A DNA stretch of 34,838 nt from an uncultured Acidobacteriota bacterium (GTDB taxonomy: Bacteria > Acidobacteriota > Thermoanaerobaculia > UBA5066): NCBI GenBank assembly GCA_903845115.1, contig CAIMWE010000304.1:1-34838 (forward strand), read 5' to 3'. The number at the start of each line of letters is the position of its first letter. The first letter of the stretch is position 1. Shown here one piece after another: positions 30,331-34,838 of this stretch. The translations under genes were made by a program, and so were the position numbers. The notes beneath the pieces were generated by a model. It did not search any database. It was not told where the DNA came from and saw nothing but the letters and a program-made list of their open reading frames with translations.

Positions 30331-33300
30331 CGGAGCCTCTGCCGGATTCTCAGGTCGACGGAGTAGACGCCGTTCTCGTCGCGGACGAACTGGAGGAACG
30401 CATCGCGGGAGAGCTGGTATTCGACCTGGATGACCTGCTCCTGGTTCGTCGAGGCCTTGTACGAGTAGGTCACGGAGAGATCGGGCGAGAGGTTCTTGCC
30501 CACCGTGAGCCGCGGCGCGTCGAACGTCGAGCCGATGAAGATCGGGTCGATCTGGAGCCGGTCGAGCTTGAGGAAATCCTTCGTGCGGGACGCCGCGGCG
30601 TCCGTCGCCAGCCCCGCGAGCAGCTCGCGCGTCGCCTGGGCGATCGAAACCTCCGTCGAGATCGGGCTCGAGACGGGCGCCCCCGACGAGACGGACGCCG
30701 GCACGTCGCCCGTCGTCAGGAGCGAGATGATCTGGGCCTCCGACAGGGGGGGGTCGGACGAGAACCGCGGGACCATCCGGCTCATCGTCCCCGACAGCGC
30801 CACCGTCACCCGGTAGTCCTTGACGTCCGTCCGGGCCTCCACCTCGAAGAAGGGGTCGATCTTCGCCGGGTTCGAGAAGAGGAGCTTCGCCCCGAGGACG
30901 TCGTACTTCAGCCCCCGGAGCGTGAGACGTCCGCCATCCTCCGCCTCGACCTGGCCGAAGAGGAGGGGGCGGCCCCAGGTCCCGCGCACGACGAGGTTTC
31001 CGTCGGCCCGGAGCCTCGCGATGTTGTTCCGGATCTCGATCGCCGAGGGCGGAATGCCGATCCGGACCTCCAGCCCGACGGCGTCCAGCGGGGTGGTCGC
31101 GGGGACCAGTCCGGCCGACGACCCGCTCATCTTCCCGAGCAGCGTCGAGAGTCCCAGGTTGACGCCCTGGTCGTACGTCCCCTTCAGCATCGTCAGGTCG
31201 CCTCGCACGGTGCGGAGCGACGTGTCGCCGAGGAGGACGAGGTCCCCCGACACGATCGTCCGGAAGCCGGGGAACGGCTGGCTCTTGAGACCTTCCAGGT
31301 GGGCGTTGACCCGCACACCGTTCAGCGCGGTACCGGCGAGGCCGACACTTCCCGAGATCTCCAAGTTCCCGTCGTAGCGAAGGGTGAGCCCGGAGGTCGT
31401 CACCTTCCCGGGGGTCAGGACGAGCGTCCCGGTGAGGCCCTCGACCGGCGTGCCGCCGCCCGCGGGCGCGAAGTCGACCCCGTTCAGGACGGCCTTCCCG
31501 GTCAGACGCGGGGCGTCGGGAGCTCCCTCCGCCCGCAGCGTGACGGAGACCGGCCCCGAGACGTTCCCTTGCGGCAGGTAGGCCGAGAGGAACGAGGCGT
31601 CGAACGTCCCCTCCACTCCGAGGTCGAGCTGCGGCGGTCCCCCGGCCGCCCCGCCCGGGGCGACGGTCCCGTTCAGCACGAGACGGTTCCGGGACGGGCC
31701 GGTCCGCGCCGCGTCCTCGAGCGTCAGGCCCGAGAGCGTCAGCTTCCCTTCCTCCCACGAGACGGAGCCGCCGGAGACGGCCACGCGCTTTCCGTAGAGC
31801 TGGAGGTCCCCCTGCTTCACCGACCCCCTCAGGTTCCGGAGGGCTCCCCCGTCGTCCATCTCCAGGTCGGCGTCGAAGAGGAGCGATCCGGCGGCGCCCG
31901 CCTCCGCCGGCAGGCCGAGCGCTGGGGCGAAAACCTCGAGGGACTTCACGTCGACCGCCACCTTCGAGGACGACTTCTCTCCGTGGATCTGGAACCGTCC
32001 GGCGCCCGGCACGACGACCGCCCCGTCGAGGACCCCGTCCCTGAGCGAGACCTGAACCTCGTTCGCGGCCTCCTTCCCGACCGGCCTCCCGCGGTACGCC
32101 GCCCGGGAAAGGTCGAGCGAGGCCTCCAGCCCGGGCCGGTCGACCGACCCGTCGCCGTGGAGACGGCCCGAGACCGACGCGGTCAGACCCGGAAACGAGG
32201 AAGAGAACGAGGCCACGCCTTCCAGCGGAAACCCCTCGGCCGAGAGGTCGAACCCGTATCCGCCGTCCCAGCCGTACCAGCCGTCCCCCTTCGCCGTCCC
32301 CTGGCCCAGGGCTCCCACGACGCCCGAGAGGCGCAGCCGGTCCCCCTCGAACGAGAGGCGCCCGGCCACCCGGTCGAACGGCTGGCCCCACGCCAGCGCG
32401 CTCTCCCAGACGACGTCGCCCGCGCCCTGGATGGCGGGCGTGATGCCGGACAGAGGCACCTTCCCGGTGAGCGGACCTTCCATCGGGAGGTCGAACGAGA
32501 GGAACTTCATGATCCTCTCGATCGGCCACCGGTCGAGATCGAGGTCCAGGCCGTCCAGCTGGTAGTGGTCTCCCAGCCTGCCGCCCCAGGCGAACTTTCC
32601 CGCCGCCACCAGCGTTCCTCCTGCGCTCCGGGCCCGGAACGGGGAGAGCGTCAGGACGTCGTGGTCGACCGTGAAGGAGGCCTCGGCGTCGCCGAAATCG
32701 GCCCCCTTGAGGAAGAAGCCGGTCGCCGAGAGGCTCCCCGTCACGAGCGGGTCGGAGAACGCGCGGGTGAACGTCCCCGTCATCCGGCCCCTCCCTCCCA
32801 GGAGCAGGGGCGGCGTGAGCGGAGATTTCTGGATCGCCGGGTAGAGGTTGTCGGCCAGCCGCTCGACCTCTTTCAGGTCGACCGCGTCGATCTCGATCCG
32901 GAAGTCGGGGGTCCACGCCCCGAACGAGAGCGTCCCGTCGAGCATCAGCTCCACCCCTCCCGCGGTGACGAGCGGAGTCCTGTCGAAGACGATCTTCCCG
33001 TCCTTCACCGTCAGGGGACCGCCTCCCGACACCGGGATCGCGTGCCGTCCCTTCACCGCCGAGGGCCGGCCCGGGTCGGGCCGGAGGAGAAGGGTCCCCA
33101 CGCCGTTCGCGTGCTCGATCCCCCCCGGGCCGAACGTCAGCGTCGTGTCGACGTCGGCACGCGCCATCAGACCCGTCCCCTGGAGGCCGATGTCGGCGAA
33201 GAACCTCTCGAAATCGACGTTCCTCCCCTTCACCGTGATCTGGACCGGGACCGGGGGGTGGTCGAGCCGGGCGAGGTGGACCGACGCCTCCAGCGTCCCT

Positions 33301-34322
33301 CCGCCGTACTCGAGCCCGGGAAGGTCGACGAGCAGCCCGTCGCGGTCGACCCTGATGAGCCCGGTCCCGCGCATCGGAAACGGGCCGAAGCGGGCGGAGG
33401 GAACCTCGAAGACTCCCCGCACCTGGAACGGTTTCCCGGAGGGGACCCGGACCGACGCCCGGACCTTGACCGCCCCGTCCAGCGGGAGGTCCACGCCGAA
33501 GTGCCTCCGGAGCGTCTCCCCCGTGAAGGTGGCCCTCGCGAGCAGGGCGATGACCGGCTTCTTCACGTCCTCGATCCCGCCGGTCGCGTCGACGGAGAGG
33601 GCCTTGCTCCGGATCGTGAGGCGGCTGAAGTGGACCCTCCCCGGGGAGAGGACCGCGTCGGTCCGGAGCGCGAAGTCGAGCTCCTCGCCGTCGTCCAGCT
33701 TCAGGCGGACCGACCGGCAGAGGAACGTGGCCGCCGTCACGCGCGAGAAGGTCCCCGACCGCGCGATCAGGGCCGAGTCCTTCAGGATGACGTCCAGCTT
33801 CCCCCGCCATTCCCTGAACCGGTAAGTCCCTTTCTGGATGACCGCCTCGCCCAGCCGCACGTCGACGCCGCTCCCGTCGGACGGGGCCAGCTTCGGGAAG
33901 AGCGTCGAAAAGTTCGTCGACCCGTCGGGAAACACCTCGAGGACGACGCGCGGTCCCAGGACCCGGAGCTTCGGGAGGTCGACCGACCCCGGCAGGAACC
34001 GCGGGATGCCCCGCACCTCGACCTCCGCCGCCGAGAAGGCGTTCCCGGGCAGCCCCCGCGGGTCGTTCGCGACCGCGACGTCGCGGACGATGAAGGCCGG
34101 CGGAACCAGCGCCAGGTCGAACCCCCCGATCGTCACGGGGCGCCCGGCCGCCTCCGAGAAGACCTTCTCGGACTTCCTCCGCATCAGCTCCTGGAACCGG
34201 TGCGACCGGAAGACCGAGTAGAGGACCAGCCCCGACATCACCGCCAGGAGGAAGTACAGCCGCAGCACCTTGACCTGCCTCAGCGAGAGGTGAGGGATGT
34301 GCGGGTGCGGAATCCGGACCAT
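30327..34322 (-). CDS. tamB: TamB/AsmA-like envelope protein (DUF490 C-terminus)
   Basis: 1331 aa. A single N-terminal membrane helix (LRLYFLLAVMSGLVLYSVF, about 20-38) anchors it in the inner membrane. An AsmA-like start follows (AGRPVTIGGFDLALVPPAFIVRDVAVAND), then a very long stretch of beta repeats expected to form a periplasm-spanning groove, and the TamB C-terminal domain (about 1050-1331: GRLTLRGLKYDVLGAKLLFSNP, PPLSEAQIISLLTTGD, LSVTYSYKASTNQEQVIQVEYQLS). It is probably a lipid-transfer bridge that contacts the Omp85 partner encoded next. ATG 34322 lies 11 bp after nadK. Confidence 0.92.
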   Translation of the reverse strand: MVRIPHPHIPHLSLRQVKVLRLYFLLAVMSGLVLYSVFRSHRFQELMRRKSEKVFSEAAGRPVTIGGFDLALVPPAFIVRDVAVANDPRGLPGNAFSAAEVEVRGIPRFLPGSVDLPKLRVLGPRVVLEVFPDGSTNFSTLFPKLAPSDGSGVDVRLGEAVIQKGTYRFREWRGKLDVILKDSALIARSGTFSRVTAATFLCRSVRLKLDDGEELDFALRTDAVLSPGRVHFSRLTIRSKALSVDATGGIEDVKKPVIALLARATFTGETLRRHFGVDLPLDGAVKVRASVRVPSGKPFQVRGVFEVPSARFGPFPMRGTGLIRVDRDGLLVDLPGLEYGGGTLEASVHLARLDHPPVPVQITVKGRNVDFERFFADIGLQGTGLMARADVDTTLTFGPGGIEHANGVGTLLLRPDPGRPSAVKGRHAIPVSGGGPLTVKDGKIVFDRTPLVTAGGVELMLDGTLSFGAWTPDFRIEIDAVDLKEVERLADNLYPAIQKSPLTPPLLLGGRGRMTGTFTRAFSDPLVTGSLSATGFFLKGADFGDAEASFTVDHDVLTLSPFRARSAGGTLVAAGKFAWGGRLGDHYQLDGLDLDLDRWPIERIMKFLSFDLPMEGPLTGKVPLSGITPAIQGAGDVVWESALAWGQPFDRVAGRLSFEGDRLRLSGVVGALGQGTAKGDGWYGWDGGYGFDLSAEGFPLEGVASFSSSFPGLTASVSGRLHGDGSVDRPGLEASLDLSRAAYRGRPVGKEAANEVQVSLRDGVLDGAVVVPGAGRFQIHGEKSSSKVAVDVKSLEVFAPALGLPAEAGAAGSLLFDADLEMDDGGALRNLRGSVKQGDLQLYGKRVAVSGGSVSWEEGKLTLSGLTLEDAARTGPSRNRLVLNGTVAPGGAAGGPPQLDLGVEGTFDASFLSAYLPQGNVSGPVSVTLRAEGAPDAPRLTGKAVLNGVDFAPAGGGTPVEGLTGTLVLTPGKVTTSGLTLRYDGNLEISGSVGLAGTALNGVRVNAHLEGLKSQPFPGFRTIVSGDLVLLGDTSLRTVRGDLTMLKGTYDQGVNLGLSTLLGKMSGSSAGLVPATTPLDAVGLEVRIGIPPSAIEIRNNIARLRADGNLVVRGTWGRPLLFGQVEAEDGGRLTLRGLKYDVLGAKLLFSNPAKIDPFFEVEARTDVKDYRVTVALSGTMSRMVPRFSSDPPLSEAQIISLLTTGDVPASVSSGAPVSSPISTEVSIAQATRELLAGLATDAAASRTKDFLKLDRLQIDPIFIGSTFDAPRLTVGKNLSPDLSVTYSYKASTNQEQVIQVEYQLSRDAFLQFVRDENGVYSVDLRIRQRLR

Positions 34323-34333
34323 CGGGCGGAAGG

Positions 34334-34838
34334 TCAGGAGGAGGGAGTCTCTCGCTCCCCGCCGAACGAGAGCTTCGCGGCGAGGACGTCGAAGAAGGCC
34401 CGGCCCGGCATCCGGATGAGCGGGACGGTCTCCTGCGCCCGCGCGATCCAGATCCTGATGTCGGAGCTGACGAGGAACCCTTCCTGGCCGTCCAGCGTCA
34501 CGTAGATGTCGGTGGGATCCCCCTCCACGGCGAGCCCCAGCTTGACGGAGTCGGGGAGGACGAGCGGGCGGAGGGAGAGCGTGTGCGGGCAGATCGGCGA
34601 GAGGACGATGGCGGGCATCGTCGGCTCGAGGATCGGCCCGCCGGCCGAGAGGTTGTAGGCGGTCGACCCGGTCGGCGTCGAGACGATCAGGCCGTCGCCC
34701 CGGTACCGGGAGACCGTCCGCCCCTCGATCTCGACCCGGATCGTCGCGATCCGCGAGATGGCCGACTTTGAGAGGACGGCGTCGTTGACCACCCGAAAGC
34801 GGCGGGAAGGCTGCCCCGGGCGCGTGATCGTCACCGAG
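34334..34838 (-). CDS. nadK: NAD kinase, 5' end outside the window
   Basis: Only the C-terminal ~167 residues are visible; the gene continues past the right edge. [23 protein letters not shown] is the strongly conserved NAD kinase motif, and [20 protein letters not shown] is the following family segment. It phosphorylates NAD to NADP in the cytosol. The product ends with an acidic/Ser tail (GGERETPSS). It is upstream of tamB on the same strand with an 11-bp gap, which would place NADP supply in the same transcript as the TAM genes. Confidence 0.93.
   Translation of the reverse strand, partial: SVTITRPGQPSRRFRVVNDAVLSKSAISRIATIRVEIEGRTVSRYRGDGLIVSTPTGSTAYNLSAGGPILEPTMPAIVLSPICPHTLSLRPLVLPDSVKLGLAVEGDPTDIYVTLDGQEGFLVSSDIRIWIARAQETVPLIRMPGRAFFDVLAAKLSFGGERETPSS

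Noticed and set aside
30331-33810. Upstream continuation of the tamA frame, suggesting a 2094-aa protein
   Set aside because: The added part overlaps tamB in another frame and is low-complexity; GTG 30330 with a signal peptide is the natural start.
30204-34505. A 1433-residue open frame on the plus strand opposite tamA/tamB
   Set aside because: It is antisense to two clear genes and made of Arg/Pro/Asp/Glu-rich repeats typical of shadow frames at high GC, with no domain.

Overview
The window is a dense, high-GC stretch of bacterial chromosome, apart from two patches of plainly lower GC (about 1.9-3.3 kb and 12.1-13.0 kb). The cell is diderm: it encodes an Omp85/TamA-type barrel with a TamB partner, an RlpA-type SPOR lipoprotein and a TonB-type lipoprotein. 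Genes are tightly packed, and most neighbours in an operon overlap by 1-4 bases (ATGA, GTGA, TGATG). Gene content and style would fit Acidobacteriota or a relative, but nothing here proves the phylum.

Layout. 1-1659 (+): the tail of a possible UbiE/MenG-type methyltransferase, folD, coaE. 1660-4054: an accessory insertion with an AAA/DUF4143 ATPase (-) and a DUF4160/DUF2442 pair (+). It is bounded and interrupted by duplicated pieces of the rdgB 3' end. 4055-9655 (-): rdgB, an FHA-GAF adenylate cyclase, a TonB/SH3 lipoprotein, carbamate kinase and arginine deiminase. 9733-12022 (+): a 55-aa zinc-ribbon protein, purB and rlpA, the last apparently starting with CTG. 12098-12974 (-): a lower-GC islet with a GT25-like glycosyltransferase and a small unknown protein. 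13044-16901 (-): ddl, serA and a class V aminotransferase.

17042-23996 (-) is mainly a molybdenum-cofactor region: mobA, moaC, moaA and moaB lie together, followed by spoIID, a NamZ(DUF1343)-MobB fusion, a quinone oxidoreductase and a HAD phosphatase. 24060-24752 (+) is a TIGR04283-type glycosyltransferase, converging on ribBA across strong hairpins. 24882-34838 (-): 5'-truncated NAD kinase, tamB, tamA, an unknown 451-aa protein and ribBA.

The most notable points are the single-ORF NamZ-MobB fusion directly after spoIID; the insertion that split a copy of the rdgB tail; the probable CTG start of rlpA; a set of operon-leading genes with a TANNNT-like hexamer 6-9 bases before the start codon and no Shine-Dalgarno (possible leaderless transcripts); and a perfect 16-bp hairpin across the ribBA stop codon. 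I did not see a clear new multi-gene system. The NamZ-MobB/SpoIID arrangement is the best candidate for undescribed biology. No tRNA, rRNA, CRISPR array, transposase or integrase was recognised.
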